From Spirosoma montaniterrae (GTDB taxonomy: Bacteria > Bacteroidota > Bacteroidia > Cytophagales > Spirosomataceae), in assembly GCF_001988955.1 (NCBI RefSeq), contig NZ_CP014263.1, positions 1,798,001 through 1,862,000 of the forward strand: a stretch of DNA of 64,000 bases. Direction: 5' to 3'. How positions within the stretch are numbered: position 1 is the stretch's first letter; each line of letters starts with the position of its first letter. Below the pieces are notes generated by a model, which saw only the letters and a list, made by a program, of their open reading frames with translations, had not been told where the DNA came from and made no database searches. This document shows positions 1 through 8,262 of this stretch, piece by piece. The position numbers and the translations under genes were made by a program.

Positions 1-1691
1 AAAAGCGTGTCCCCAGCCGCCCCGCGCAATACCCAGCTACTGACCGCCAGCGGACGGCTACTTTCCGACCGCACCACCTGCGTGGGTGCCAGTGTCCGCA
101 CCTGCCGGAGGGCTTCATAGACGGGGAAGATGGAATTTTCGACGGTGAAACGCGGGTGTAGCTCGTCCTGCCCGCCCAGCAGAAACCCGGCCATGCCGTG
201 CGTTTCAAACACAGTCACACTGGCTACGTTACGCTCAGAAAGGTATTTTAAACAACCTAATAGCCAGGTGGCGGCAAAAGGCGTGGCCTGTCGATGATCG
301 ATGGCGTAGGGTAACTCGGCGGGGTCGGTGAGTGGCTCGGTCGTGGCGTCGGCGTTGACGCGGGGCCGTAGCGTTATGGGCGACATGTGCAGGGGGCGGT
401 CGCCAACAAATTGACGGGCACTCACGACGGTATCGGCCTGAGCAGCTATGTTTTCGACCAATGTCCGATCATCGAAGGCGTGAATCTGCGGGTTGATGGC
501 GTAGACGACGAAATCGACCTGGCGGGCATCGAAGCGGTTGCGGTTCAGGTCGGTGAAATGAATTGGCGACCCCGCCCCTATCCGCGCATTCGGAAACGTT
601 TGCCGAACGTGGGGCAACAGTTGATCGAGCAGGGTGTCGGGAGTGGCGCGGTGGTGGGCAGAGAACAGATTGAATGAGTGATTGACTGATTGAGTGATTG
701 ACTGATTGAATGAATGAGTGGGGTTCTGGAGGAAGGCCTGCCAGTCGGCTTCGGGATCAGGGCCAAAGGTTAGCGCGAGTTCGATGGGCAGATGCAGACG
801 CTGGGCTTCGGCAAAGCCATTGTGCAGGGTATTCTGCCAGTCGGGTTTTGTCAGGTTCAGGTCAAGGCGCAGATGATCGAAGGCCAGTTCGCGCAGCCGG
901 GCGGCTTCAGCGTCGGTCGGCAACGGCTGACCAGCGGCATGACCTGTACCAATCTTGGGAAACGGGGTTACGGCTGACTCATCAACGGTAATGCGTATCG
1001 GCTCGCTATCAGTGGGTTGCACTGGCAACGCTTCGATTCCTGACAGTCGGAGCGTAATCAGTTGGTCAACGCGGTCGCCGGGGTGCAGCGTCACCGGGAA
1101 CGGAATCGACAGCGGAGTGCAGTAGGTTTTAAACGACGCGTCGGTCCAGTTGCGCTGATCTTCGGTCTCGAACACGTCGCCGGCGAAGGTCAGTTCGGCC
1201 CAAACGCCCGGCTGCACGGGCCATCGCATCTGCTGAATGTCCAGAAACGGCTGGTGGGGGCTGATAAAAGGCGGAAATACAGCCTCGGTCTGCGTACCAT
1301 CGGGGTGAACGAGTGTAACGGGTTGGCCGACCGTTTCGCGGATGGGGTGCAGCACACAGAAGCCCGCCCGGTTGCGGCTGAACCGGGCCAATGCTTCGCC
1401 CTGAATCGCAAACGTCAGTTCGCCCGCTGTGTGGCCCGTAATCTGCACCTGCCAGCGAAATACGGGCTGATTGCCAACGGAATGATGGCAAACGTACCGA
1501 ATCGAAAACCCGTCGGGTGTTTCTTCGATATGCTCGTCGGTTATGGTTGGCTCCAGCGTACTCCAGTTCTGATCGCGCAGGGCGAAATAGAGCATTCGGA
1601 TAACCTCGCGTTCGCCCAACCGCAGGTAACGCAGAAAACCATTTTCATAGAGTACGGTGAGCGGACCGAGAGGGAGCTGGCGGGTTGTCAT
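1..1691 (-). CDS. apnL: D-apionate lactonase (ApnL), 3' end beyond the window
   Basis: Translating the minus strand from the ATG at 1691 gives one open frame of 563 codons that continues past position 1, so the C-terminus is missing. The N-terminus has the pattern of the ApnL family: a strand ending in a YENG..RY.R.G..E..R motif and then a RDQNW.TLEP motif (about residues 15-50). A beta-sandwich-like region is followed by a probable TIM-barrel region. ApnL hydrolyses D-apionolactone to D-apionate. The start lies 1 bp after the stop of the binding-protein gene, so translation is probably coupled. Residues about 324-342 are encoded by a tandem TGATTGA-type word repeat and read as low-complexity His/Ser/Asn/Gln; this looks like a repeat captured by the gene. 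The family call rests on remembered motifs plus the ApsD/ApnO neighbours. Confidence 0.75.
   Translation of the reverse strand, partial: MTTRQLPLGPLTVLYENGFLRYLRLGEREVIRMLYFALRDQNWSTLEPTITDEHIEETPDGFSIRYVCHHSVGNQPVFRWQVQITGHTAGELTFAIQGEALARFSRNRAGFCVLHPIRETVGQPVTLVHPDGTQTEAVFPPFISPHQPFLDIQQMRWPVQPGVWAELTFAGDVFETEDQRNWTDASFKTYCTPLSIPFPVTLHPGDRVDQLITLRLSGIEALPVQPTDSEPIRITVDESAVTPFPKIGTGHAAGQPLPTDAEAARLRELAFDHLRLDLNLTKPDWQNTLHNGFAEAQRLHLPIELALTFGPDPEADWQAFLQNPTHSFNQSITQSVNHSFNLFSAHHRATPDTLLDQLLPHVRQTFPNARIGAGSPIHFTDLNRNRFDARQVDFVVYAINPQIHAFDDRTLVENIAAQADTVVSARQFVGDRPLHMSPITLRPRVNADATTEPLTDPAELPYAIDHRQATPFAATWLLGCLKYLSERNVASVTVFETHGMAGFLLGGQDELHPRFTVENSIFPVYEALRQVRTLAPTQVVRSESSRPLAVSSWVLRGAAGDTL
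664..719. repeat. Tandem octamer-type repeat inside apnL
   Basis: About seven imperfect copies of an ATTGA(A/C/G)TG-type word lie in a row inside the apnL reading frame, with no stop on the coding strand. The same word builds the hairpin at 8184-8262 and the direct repeat at 25145-25178. Confidence 0.85.
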
Positions 1692-1692
1692 G

Positions 1693-2700
1693 TTAGTTGC
1701 GAACGCGAAAATTAGCAATGTTCTGCCGGTCGATTTCTACCGCGCCCGTGCTGATGGCCTGCGGAATGGGTGCGATACCCGCCCGCCGGTCGTTGGCCGA
1801 AAAGCGGTTGGTGCCGTGCGCCATGTCGAACAGAAACTGCGCGCCGTACCAGGTAAACAGCTCGCGCTTCTGCCCGACTAAATAATCGATCACGCCCTCG
1901 CGGACGAGTTTAAGGTGCTCCGGTTCAGCATCGACGGTTGTAATTTTCAGTTTTCCGGCCCGGCCTGCTTCTTTAACAGCCAGCCCGGCACCCGGCCCCG
2001 ACTGCGAATCGAAGCCGCAGAAACCGGCCAGATCGGGGTGTGCCGCAAGAATGTCGGCGGCTGTGCGGGCGGCTGTTTCAAAATTGCCTTTGTCGTCGTA
2101 CTTGCCAACGAACTGAATGCCGGGATGTTTTTTGAACACGTCGAGCATTCCCTGAAAACCAGCTTCCTGATTGGCCATGCCCAGAATACCCAGACAGGCC
2201 ACTTTTCCCCTGCCATTCAGGAGTTTAACCATGCGTTCGCCCTGCAACCGGCCCATGTCGTACCAATCGCTGCCGATGAAGCAGGGCGCACGCGAACCGG
2301 GTACTTCCGAATCATACACCACCGTCGGGATACCCGCATCGACGGCTTTGTTGATGGCCTGGGCAATGCCGGGGTCGGTGCCGTTGATGAGCAGGCCCGC
2401 CGGGCGGGTGCCAATGACCTGTTCGATAGTCTGAATCTGCGCCGGTACGTCCCAGTCCGACGGGCCGAGGATGCTGATGCGAACACCCGTTTTTTGTCCC
2501 CACGCGCGGAAAGCAGCCTGATCGTGGTTGACATAGAGCGGCAGGTTGATGGCCGTCGTTACCATCACGTATTCTTCATTGGGCGATGGTTCTGTATTCG
2601 ATAGCTGGACCGTGTCCGCGTCGGTCGCGGTTGTGTTGTCTGTGCGCGGGGGCGGCTCACAGGCAACGAGTAGCAGGAGAAAAAGGAATTGTAGTTTCAT
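1693..2700 (-). CDS. ABC sugar-binding lipoprotein (ribose/apiose type)
   Basis: A 335-residue periplasmic binding protein with a lipoprotein signal: a hydrophobic stretch ending in a lipobox Leu-Val-Ala-Cys with Cys14. The rest has the type-1 periplasmic-binding fold of the RbsB class (Peripla_BP_4-like), including an INGTDPG stretch and a TTVDAEPE stretch typical of the two-lobed sugar binders. It should catch a monosaccharide and pass it to the permease and ATPase encoded just upstream in the same operon. Known D-apiose binders belong to ABC systems of this kind, and the apiose enzymes around it suggest that ligand; this is inference from context. The stop is 1 bp from the apnL start. A long inverted repeat separates it from the permease gene. 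Confidence 0.85.
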   Translation of the reverse strand: MKLQFLFLLLLVACEPPPRTDNTTATDADTVQLSNTEPSPNEEYVMVTTAINLPLYVNHDQAAFRAWGQKTGVRISILGPSDWDVPAQIQTIEQVIGTRPAGLLINGTDPGIAQAINKAVDAGIPTVVYDSEVPGSRAPCFIGSDWYDMGRLQGERMVKLLNGRGKVACLGILGMANQEAGFQGMLDVFKKHPGIQFVGKYDDKGNFETAARTAADILAAHPDLAGFCGFDSQSGPGAGLAVKEAGRAGKLKITTVDAEPEHLKLVREGVIDYLVGQKRELFTWYGAQFLFDMAHGTNRFSANDRRAGIAPIPQAISTGAVEIDRQNIANFRVRN

Positions 2701-2708
2701 AATGTTTT

Positions 2709-2790
2709 AAACGCAGAGGGAACAGAGATTGCGCAGAGGGCGCAAAGAACGCTGTTTACTCTGCGCTATATCTCTGTGTTCTCTGCGTTT
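2709..2790. repeat. Imperfect inverted repeat between permease and binding-protein genes
   Basis: The left arm 2709-2738 pairs imperfectly with the right arm 2759-2790. Both arms are made of CAGAGA / CTCTGCG words. The same vocabulary builds the repeat at 5261-5370. It fills almost the whole gap between two operon genes and could attenuate or stabilise the transcript. Confidence 0.8.
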
Positions 2791-3773
2791 AAAGACGTTT
2801 TAACAACTCGTTGGCTCAGAACGCGCTCCGAACGACGCACAAACCACTGGTCTACCCCGACGGCGACAATCAGAATCAGCCCCAGAATTACCTCCTGCCA
2901 GTAGCCCGATACCCGGCTGATAATAAGCACGTTGTTGACAATTGCCATGAACAGCGCACCGAGGAAAGCCCCCCAGATGCGCCCCTGACCACCCGACAGA
3001 CTCGCCCCGCCCAGAATCACCGCCGTAATCACGCGCAGCTCCAGCCCACGCCCCGACGTGGACAGAGCCGCGCCCAGCCTTGACGACAGCAGGATACCCG
3101 CCAGCCCGGCCAGCCCCGCCGAAATAACGAATGCCCAGATTTTCATCCGGTCGACGTCGATGCCCGACAGCCGGGCCGCTTTTTCGTTGCCGCCGATGTA
3201 GTAGTATCGCCGGAAAAAGACCGTTCGGTTTACCAGAAACGCAAAAATCAGCAGCACGGCCAGCATCCACCAGACGGGGGCCTGAAGCTTGAACAGTTTC
3301 GATTGGCCGATGTAGATAAATTCATAGGGAAAATTCTGGATACCGGCTCCGCTGAGCATCAGCGCGAATCCCCGCACGATGCCCATCATCGCCAGCGTCT
3401 GAATCATGGGGTTGATACCCGCCCGCGCAATCAGCAGCCCGTTGACGTACCCCACCAGCAGCGCGGCCAGCAGCCCCGCCCCGATTGCTACCAGAAAATT
3501 CGTGTCGTGGTAGTACATCAGATAGCCCGACAACCCGCCCGACAACGCCACCACCGAGCCTACCGAGAGGTCGAACATGCCGCCGATGAGCAGAATCATC
3601 ATACCCACGGCCACAATGGCATCAATCGAGAGGTTCAGCAGTATCTGCGACGCGTTGCCGACCGTAGGAAACGTGGCCGGGTACACCCCCGACGTGATGA
3701 TACACAGCAGCCCAATGGTCAGGCCGAGCGTGACGACGCGGTTTTGCCAGTTTATCGAAAAAGGTTGGTTCAT
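2766..3773 (-). CDS. ABC sugar permease (RbsC type)
   Basis: A 335-residue, very hydrophobic inner-membrane protein with about eight to ten predicted transmembrane segments and the BPD_transp_2 pattern, including the GGMFDLSVGS and GGASLSGGQG stretches typical of ribose-family permeases. It forms the membrane channel of the importer with the ATPase at 3790-5250 and the binding protein at 1693-2700. The ATG at 3773 sits 16 bp downstream of the ATPase stop. The substrate cannot be read from the permease; D-apiose is inferred from the operon enzymes. Confidence 0.9.
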   Translation of the reverse strand: MNQPFSINWQNRVVTLGLTIGLLCIITSGVYPATFPTVGNASQILLNLSIDAIVAVGMMILLIGGMFDLSVGSVVALSGGLSGYLMYYHDTNFLVAIGAGLLAALLVGYVNGLLIARAGINPMIQTLAMMGIVRGFALMLSGAGIQNFPYEFIYIGQSKLFKLQAPVWWMLAVLLIFAFLVNRTVFFRRYYYIGGNEKAARLSGIDVDRMKIWAFVISAGLAGLAGILLSSRLGAALSTSGRGLELRVITAVILGGASLSGGQGRIWGAFLGALFMAIVNNVLIISRVSGYWQEVILGLILIVAVGVDQWFVRRSERVLSQRVVKTSLNAENTEI

Positions 3774-3789
3774 AGGTTAAGCCGGACTT

Positions 3790-5250
3790 TTAGCTGCCCG
3801 ATGCATGATACATAATTGTTTCTTCGGTGGCGTCGGCGCGGGGCAGGGTGGCACAAAGCCGCCCTTCGTGCAAAACCAAAACCCGGTCGGCCAGCCGGAG
3901 CAGTTCGGGCAATTCGCTTGAAATGAGCAGTATAGCCGTTCCATTGGCCGCTAACCGGCGCAGCAGGTCATAGATGTCAGCTTTAGCACCAACATCGACG
4001 CCGTGCGTTGGCTCATCGACCAGCAGCACGTCGGGCCGGAGGCTGAGCCAGCGGGCCAGCACCACTTTCTGCTGGTTGCCCCCGCTCAGTTTGCCCACAG
4101 GCTGGCGGATAGACGGCGTTCGGATACCGAGTTGCTGCACGAAATGAGTAGCTGTCTGGTGGGCTTCGGCGGTTCGGTGCCAGACCGTTGCCTGTTGCGC
4201 CACCACAATGTTTTCTTCCACACTCATCTCGGCAAAAATACCCTGACTTTTGCGCTCTTCGGGTACATAGGCAATGCCCAGCGCAACGGCTTCGGCAGGG
4301 TGTTTCGGCGCAATCGGCTGGCCGTTCTTGAGCAGTTGCCCGGCTGTAATGACCTCTTCGCCGAAAATAGCTTTCGCCAGTTCGGTGCGTCCCGCCCCAA
4401 CCAGCCCGGCCAAACCCAGTATTTCGCCCCGATGCAGTTGAAAGTCGATAGCATGAAATTTTCGCCCGCTCAGGTTCCGGGCTTCGAGCACAACCGTATC
4501 CGTCGCGAATGACTGATAATCAGCCGTTACCAGATCCCGCCCAACCATCAGTCGTACCAACTGTTCGATTGGGGTTGTGCGGGCATCGAAGGTGCCCTGC
4601 ATCCGGCCATCTTTCAGCACCGACACGCGGTCGGCTATCCGGGCAATTTCGGCCATGCGGTGCGAAATATAAATTATGCCCACACCCCGGTGTTGCAGAT
4701 CGCGGATGATGCCAAACAGCGTGTCGATTTCGCGATCGGTAATCGAAGCCGTGGGTTCGTCTAAAATCAGCAGCTTCGGATTGGTTGCCAGTGCTTTAGC
4801 CAGTTCAACCATCTGTTTTTGCCCCGGTGAGAGCCGCCCCACCAGCGTTTGCGGGCGCAGGTCGGTCAGGCGCAGGCGCGTGAGCAATTCGGCGGTCTGC
4901 CGATGCAGGGCCGGGTAGTCGATCAGCCCCCAGCGGCTGCGGGGCTGCTGGTCGGGAAACAGGTTTTCGGCCACGCTGAGCGTATCGACTAAGCTACGTT
5001 CCTGATACACAATGCCAATGCCCAACTGCCGCGCCTGCTGGGGCGACGTGATCCGTATCGACTCACCCTGCCAGATCAGTTCGCCCGTATCGGGCTGGAG
5101 GTTGCCCGCCAGCAGGTTCATAAGCGTACTTTTACCCGCCCCATTTTCGCCACATACCGCATGAACCTCCCCCGCTTCGACCGTCAGCGAGACATCGCTC
5201 AACGCCCGAACGCCGGGAAACGATTTCGATATTTGACTGATGATCAGCAT
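3790..5250 (-). CDS. ABC sugar importer ATPase, two nucleotide-binding domains (RbsA type)
   Basis: A 486-residue protein with two fused ABC domains, as in RbsA/XylG/MglA. Domain 1 has Walker A GENGAGKST (34-42), an LSPGQ signature (140-144) and Walker B with Asp164-Glu165. Domain 2 has the degenerate Walker A GLVGAGRTE (272-280) normal for this family, LSGGNQQK (378-385) and Walker B with Asp402-Glu403. It drives import through the permease at 2766-3773. The ATG at 5250 is preceded by a long inverted repeat that separates it from apsD. Confidence 0.92.
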   Translation of the reverse strand: MLIISQISKSFPGVRALSDVSLTVEAGEVHAVCGENGAGKSTLMNLLAGNLQPDTGELIWQGESIRITSPQQARQLGIGIVYQERSLVDTLSVAENLFPDQQPRSRWGLIDYPALHRQTAELLTRLRLTDLRPQTLVGRLSPGQKQMVELAKALATNPKLLILDEPTASITDREIDTLFGIIRDLQHRGVGIIYISHRMAEIARIADRVSVLKDGRMQGTFDARTTPIEQLVRLMVGRDLVTADYQSFATDTVVLEARNLSGRKFHAIDFQLHRGEILGLAGLVGAGRTELAKAIFGEEVITAGQLLKNGQPIAPKHPAEAVALGIAYVPEERKSQGIFAEMSVEENIVVAQQATVWHRTAEAHQTATHFVQQLGIRTPSIRQPVGKLSGGNQQKVVLARWLSLRPDVLLVDEPTHGVDVGAKADIYDLLRRLAANGTAILLISSELPELLRLADRVLVLHEGRLCATLPRADATEETIMYHASGS

Positions 5251-5260
5251 GTTATTTTTG

Positions 5261-5370
5261 TTACACAGAGATGCACTGTTACACAGAGATGCACAGAGCT
5301 ATCACGGAGATACACGGAGGGAATATACACTCTGCGTATCTCCGTGATAACTTTGTGCATCTCTGTGTAA
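5261..5370. repeat. Long inverted repeat with partial arm duplication
   Basis: The arm 5279-5319 pairs with 5330-5370 with only a few mismatches over about 41 bp, leaving a loop of about 10 bases. An extra copy of the outer 15 bases of the left arm lies at 5261-5275. The words (ACACAGAGATGCA, CACGGAGATAC) overlap those of the 2709-2790 repeat. It sits between apsD and the ATPase gene. Confidence 0.9.
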
Positions 5371-5397
5371 CAACTTATTCATTCTCCGTGAAATAAT

Positions 5398-6414
5398 TTA
5401 TCCTTTCAATAGAATCACTTCCCCCGTCCGGGCCGATTCGTAGGCGGCATGCACCATACGAACGGTTTGCAGATTATCGGCACCCGTGGTTTCGGCAGGG
5501 CCTTCATGCCGCAACCCGCTCAGTATGTTTCGGTTACAGTCGACGATGCTGGCGTGAACAACGGCGTAATCAGGGTTAGCCCAGGCATACAGGGGTGGCC
5601 GGGCATATTCGACGCGTGTACCGGAGCGGGTGGTAATCCGCAGGTCAAACCCTTTTCGCAGTTCGACCGACCCCGCGCTGCCTTCTACCGAAATCAGCGT
5701 TTCGGGAAATGCATCGCTTTCCAACACCGACGCATACGACATTTCGACGTAGCACGTTAGCCCCGAAACCATGTCGATCAGCGTATTCGCCACGTCTTCG
5801 CCCCGGATGCGCGGGTTAATGCGCTGCGTTCGGCAGAACAGCCGCGCAGGTTCTCCGAACAGAAAACGGGCCATGTCGAACGTATGCGAACCAACGTCCG
5901 AAATAATAAACTGCTCGATTTCAGCCAGAAACGGCTGGTTATCGAATACCGGAAAGCCAGAACAGAAATAAATCCGTCCTTTGAAGGGCGTGCCTATTTC
6001 GCCCGAATCCAGCACTGCTTTCAGGGCGCGGATCGGCGTTTGCCAGCGGAAGTTTTCGTGAACAAACAACGGCACGTCCGCCCGCTCACACGCGTCGACC
6101 ATCTGTCGACAGGTTTCCAGGTCGTTTGCCATTGGTTTCTGCGTGATCACCGGCACGCCATGTTCTGCCGCCAGGAGCACCAGCCCCGCGTGGGTGTTGG
6201 GGCTGGTAATAACGTCGAGCGCGTCGATGCGTTCGGCATCGAGCATCACGCGGGCATCGGTATACACACCGGCAACGCCAAACGTTTCAGCCAGTGTACG
6301 AGCTTTGGCCGCGTCGGCGTCGCACACGGCCACAACCGTCACGCCGGGCAGTTCGCGCCAGCCCGCAACCTGATAAGTCGCCCAGAAACCACACCCCACA
6401 ATGGCAATGTTCAT
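5398..6414 (-). CDS. apsD: D-apiose dehydrogenase (ApsD), Gfo/Idh/MocA family
   Basis: A 338-residue NAD(P)-dependent sugar dehydrogenase. The Rossmann glycine motif GCGFWA is at residues 7-12, the family Lys-Pro pair is K93-P94 in a TQKPMAND stretch, and the substrate-side Asp163...His167 pair is in ISDVGSH. ApsD oxidises D-apiose to D-apionolactone, the first step of apiose catabolism; characterised ApsD enzymes belong to this family. The identification over other Gfo/Idh/MocA dehydrogenases rests mainly on the neighbours ApnO, ApnL and the importer. The gene is flanked on both sides by inverted repeats. Confidence 0.72.
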   Translation of the reverse strand: MNIAIVGCGFWATYQVAGWRELPGVTVVAVCDADAAKARTLAETFGVAGVYTDARVMLDAERIDALDVITSPNTHAGLVLLAAEHGVPVITQKPMANDLETCRQMVDACERADVPLFVHENFRWQTPIRALKAVLDSGEIGTPFKGRIYFCSGFPVFDNQPFLAEIEQFIISDVGSHTFDMARFLFGEPARLFCRTQRINPRIRGEDVANTLIDMVSGLTCYVEMSYASVLESDAFPETLISVEGSAGSVELRKGFDLRITTRSGTRVEYARPPLYAWANPDYAVVHASIVDCNRNILSGLRHEGPAETTGADNLQTVRMVHAAYESARTGEVILLKG

Positions 6415-6422
6415 GGTTTTTT

Positions 6423-6501
6423 AGTGATGAGTGATGAACGATGAGTGATGAGTTTTTCAAGCGTCAGCAAACTCATCACTCATCGTTCATCACTCATCAC
6501 T
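6423..6501. repeat. Perfect 33-bp inverted repeat between apnO and apsD
   Basis: The left arm 6423-6455 and right arm 6469-6501 are exact reverse complements, with a 13-base loop. The arms are made of GTGATGA / GATGAGT words repeated in tandem. The right arm ends on the first base of the apnO stop codon (6501-6503). There is no T-tract, so this is not a standard intrinsic terminator. Confidence 0.95.
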
Positions 6502-7331
6502 CATTTAGTGGTAATGTCTTTCACCTGCTGGCGGATGTCGTCCATCTCGAAGATATGCTGCCAGCCGTCGCGGAACAGGATTGGTTTGGCGCGTTTGCTG
6601 ATTTTATAGGCCGCGTCGGAGAACGTGCCATTCACTTCCTTGAACAGCACGGCGATTTGAATGCGGAGGTGGCCCAGCACGAAATCGCGGGCGGCTGCTT
6701 CGGGAACGCCGAGCGCTACAATGCGGTCGTAGCCTTCTTTTACCACCTCCATGCAGGTCTGGGCCAGCGTTTCAACCATTGCCGGTTCCAGAATCGCCAT
6801 TTGTTCCAGCGTAATCCGGTGCGTGTCTTTGGTGGGCGCGTACATCTCCTGCGCTACCCGCTCGCCCAGGGCGTAATGGGTCTCGCTACCGTGCATGAGC
6901 GCGACCACAATCGATTGTTTAGCCGAGATACCGCCGTAGAAATCCCGGAAAGCCTCTTCGGTTGGCTCCCAGTTGAAAACCGACGGGTGGCAGGGATGGG
7001 CAATCACATAGCCGAGGTCGTCGCGGTGGGCAATAACCCCGTCGAGCGGAGCCGCCGGGTCGAGCGTAAGCACGAGCGCACCCGGTTTCATCTGCGGAAT
7101 CAGGTCGTCGGAGATGGCACCAATGGCTACGTCGGGAACAGCCAGAATCACGACGTCGGCGTCGGGAATGGCCTCGGTTCCTACCACAATGACTCCCCGC
7201 TGCCGGAGGTTGTCGATACCGCGTTCGCTGACTTCGAGATAGGCAACGTCATAGTGGGGGTACTTCAGAAAATTGTCGGTCAGGCGGCATCCCATTTTTC
7301 CACCGGCACCAACGAGGGCAATTTTGGTCAT
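6501..7331 (-). CDS. apnO: D-apionate oxidoisomerase (ApnO)
   Basis: A 276-residue NAD-dependent enzyme of the phosphogluconate/ketopantoate-reductase-like class. The nucleotide-binding motif GAGGKMG is at residues 8-14, followed by the AHPCHPSVF stretch and an all-helical C-terminal half typical of the ApnO family. ApnO oxidises D-apionate and moves its hydroxymethyl group to give 3-oxo-isoapionate. The start ATG overlaps the stop of the preceding TIM-barrel gene by 4 bp (ATGA), so the two are probably co-translated. Adjacent apsD and apnL support the call. Confidence 0.75.
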   Translation of the reverse strand: MTKIALVGAGGKMGCRLTDNFLKYPHYDVAYLEVSERGIDNLRQRGVIVVGTEAIPDADVVILAVPDVAIGAISDDLIPQMKPGALVLTLDPAAPLDGVIAHRDDLGYVIAHPCHPSVFNWEPTEEAFRDFYGGISAKQSIVVALMHGSETHYALGERVAQEMYAPTKDTHRITLEQMAILEPAMVETLAQTCMEVVKEGYDRIVALGVPEAAARDFVLGHLRIQIAVLFKEVNGTFSDAAYKISKRAKPILFRDGWQHIFEMDDIRQQVKDITTK

Positions 7332-8164
7332 TGTCGTTTTTGGTTAATCGCTATTTCTCGCAAATTTTGCTTAATCCAGTTTACGCCAGTCTCAGCCCAG
7401 TCGGCTTCAATAGCGATGGTTTCGGCGAGGGTGTCCCTAAAAGGCGGCCACTGTTCCAACGTTACTGTCTGGCAACGGCCAAACGGTGTCAGATGGCGCA
7501 GTGCGTCGGCCAAATCGAGCCTGCCCGTTCCTGGGCGGGTGCCTTCGACAACAAAACCCATTTTATGCGTAACCCGCTCACAAACAAAGTCTTTGGCGTG
7601 CAGATTGACCGTGTATGGCCCCAGCACCGACAGCACCGTATGCACGTCTTCAGCCGCGCCGAATGAGTTGGTGGTATCTAAACAAATTCCGACGCGCTCA
7701 ACGTTGGTCTGCTGAATAATTCGTTCGAGCGAGCGGGCAGCAAAGCGGTCGTGGTTTTCGAGAGCCAGCACCACGTTCGTGTCTGCCAGCACCGGCAGCA
7801 CAGCCCGAATCACGCTCACAACGTCCTGTTCTGAAGGCTTGTAATCGCCGTCGTCGATCACAACCCGCAAAAACGGTGAACCCGCTTCTGCCGCCAGCCC
7901 CAGATACGTCCTGAGGTTGTCTACCGTCAGTCGGCGCGTGCCCACTTCGATGTGCAGCCCCAACGCACGTGCCCGCGCCCGCAACGCCAGCCAGTCGTCT
8001 GCCGACAGCCTGTGCAAGGGCAGGTTGTCGCCGAACTGTACGGCCTGCGCACCCAGCCGGGCGGCCCGGTCGAGCAACTCCAAAGCAGTCAACGGGTGTT
8101 CGGGCCAATAACCCGGCACCCCTACCGCCCACGGGTAACTATATGTACTGATGCCAGTTTGCAT
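7328..8164 (-). CDS. Xylose-isomerase-like TIM-barrel enzyme, candidate 3-oxo-isoapionate decarboxylase (OiaC)
   Basis: A 278-residue sugar isomerase/epimerase-type TIM barrel. Candidate metal ligands fall at the usual strand ends: E136 (LALENHD), D163 (CLDTTNS), H189 (NLHAKD) and E237 (TLEQWP). In the RuBisCO-independent branch of apiose catabolism, OiaC decarboxylates 3-oxo-isoapionate to L-erythrulose, and a gene coupled to apnO fits that role. I recall OiaC as an enzyme of this fold but am not certain, so no symbol is given. The ATG at 8164 is preferred over an in-frame upstream start at 8236, because the upstream extension is only the translated arm of the inverted repeat. Confidence 0.6.
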   Translation of the reverse strand: MQTGISTYSYPWAVGVPGYWPEHPLTALELLDRAARLGAQAVQFGDNLPLHRLSADDWLALRARARALGLHIEVGTRRLTVDNLRTYLGLAAEAGSPFLRVVIDDGDYKPSEQDVVSVIRAVLPVLADTNVVLALENHDRFAARSLERIIQQTNVERVGICLDTTNSFGAAEDVHTVLSVLGPYTVNLHAKDFVCERVTHKMGFVVEGTRPGTGRLDLADALRHLTPFGRCQTVTLEQWPPFRDTLAETIAIEADWAETGVNWIKQNLREIAINQKRQ

Positions 8165-8183
8165 AGGCAGGGGGGGGTGAATA

Positions 8184-8262
8184 GTTGAATGGTTGAATGA
8201 TTGAATGATTGAATGAGCCTTGTCACAACCATTCAATCACTCAATCATTCAACCATTCAATC
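8184..8262. repeat. Inverted repeat of TTGAATGA words, one arm coding
   Basis: The left arm 8184-8215 pairs with 8230-8262 with very few mismatches. The right arm encodes the last six residues and stop of the FAH-family gene (stop 8241-8243). The arms are tandem TTGAATGA-type words, as in the repeat inside apnL. Confidence 0.92.

Noticed and set aside
664..719. Possible CRISPR-like tandem repeat
   Set aside because: The units are adjacent 8-base words without spacers and lie in a coding frame; no cas gene is in the window. No CRISPR array was found anywhere in it.
578..766. Minus-strand open frame of 62 codons over the repeat
   Set aside because: It is a different frame of the same strand as apnL; the continuous apnL frame runs through the repeat.
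1062..1715. Plus-strand open frame of 217 codons
   Set aside because: It is antisense to apnL, which has clear family motifs on the minus strand; GC-rich sequence makes long shadow frames common.
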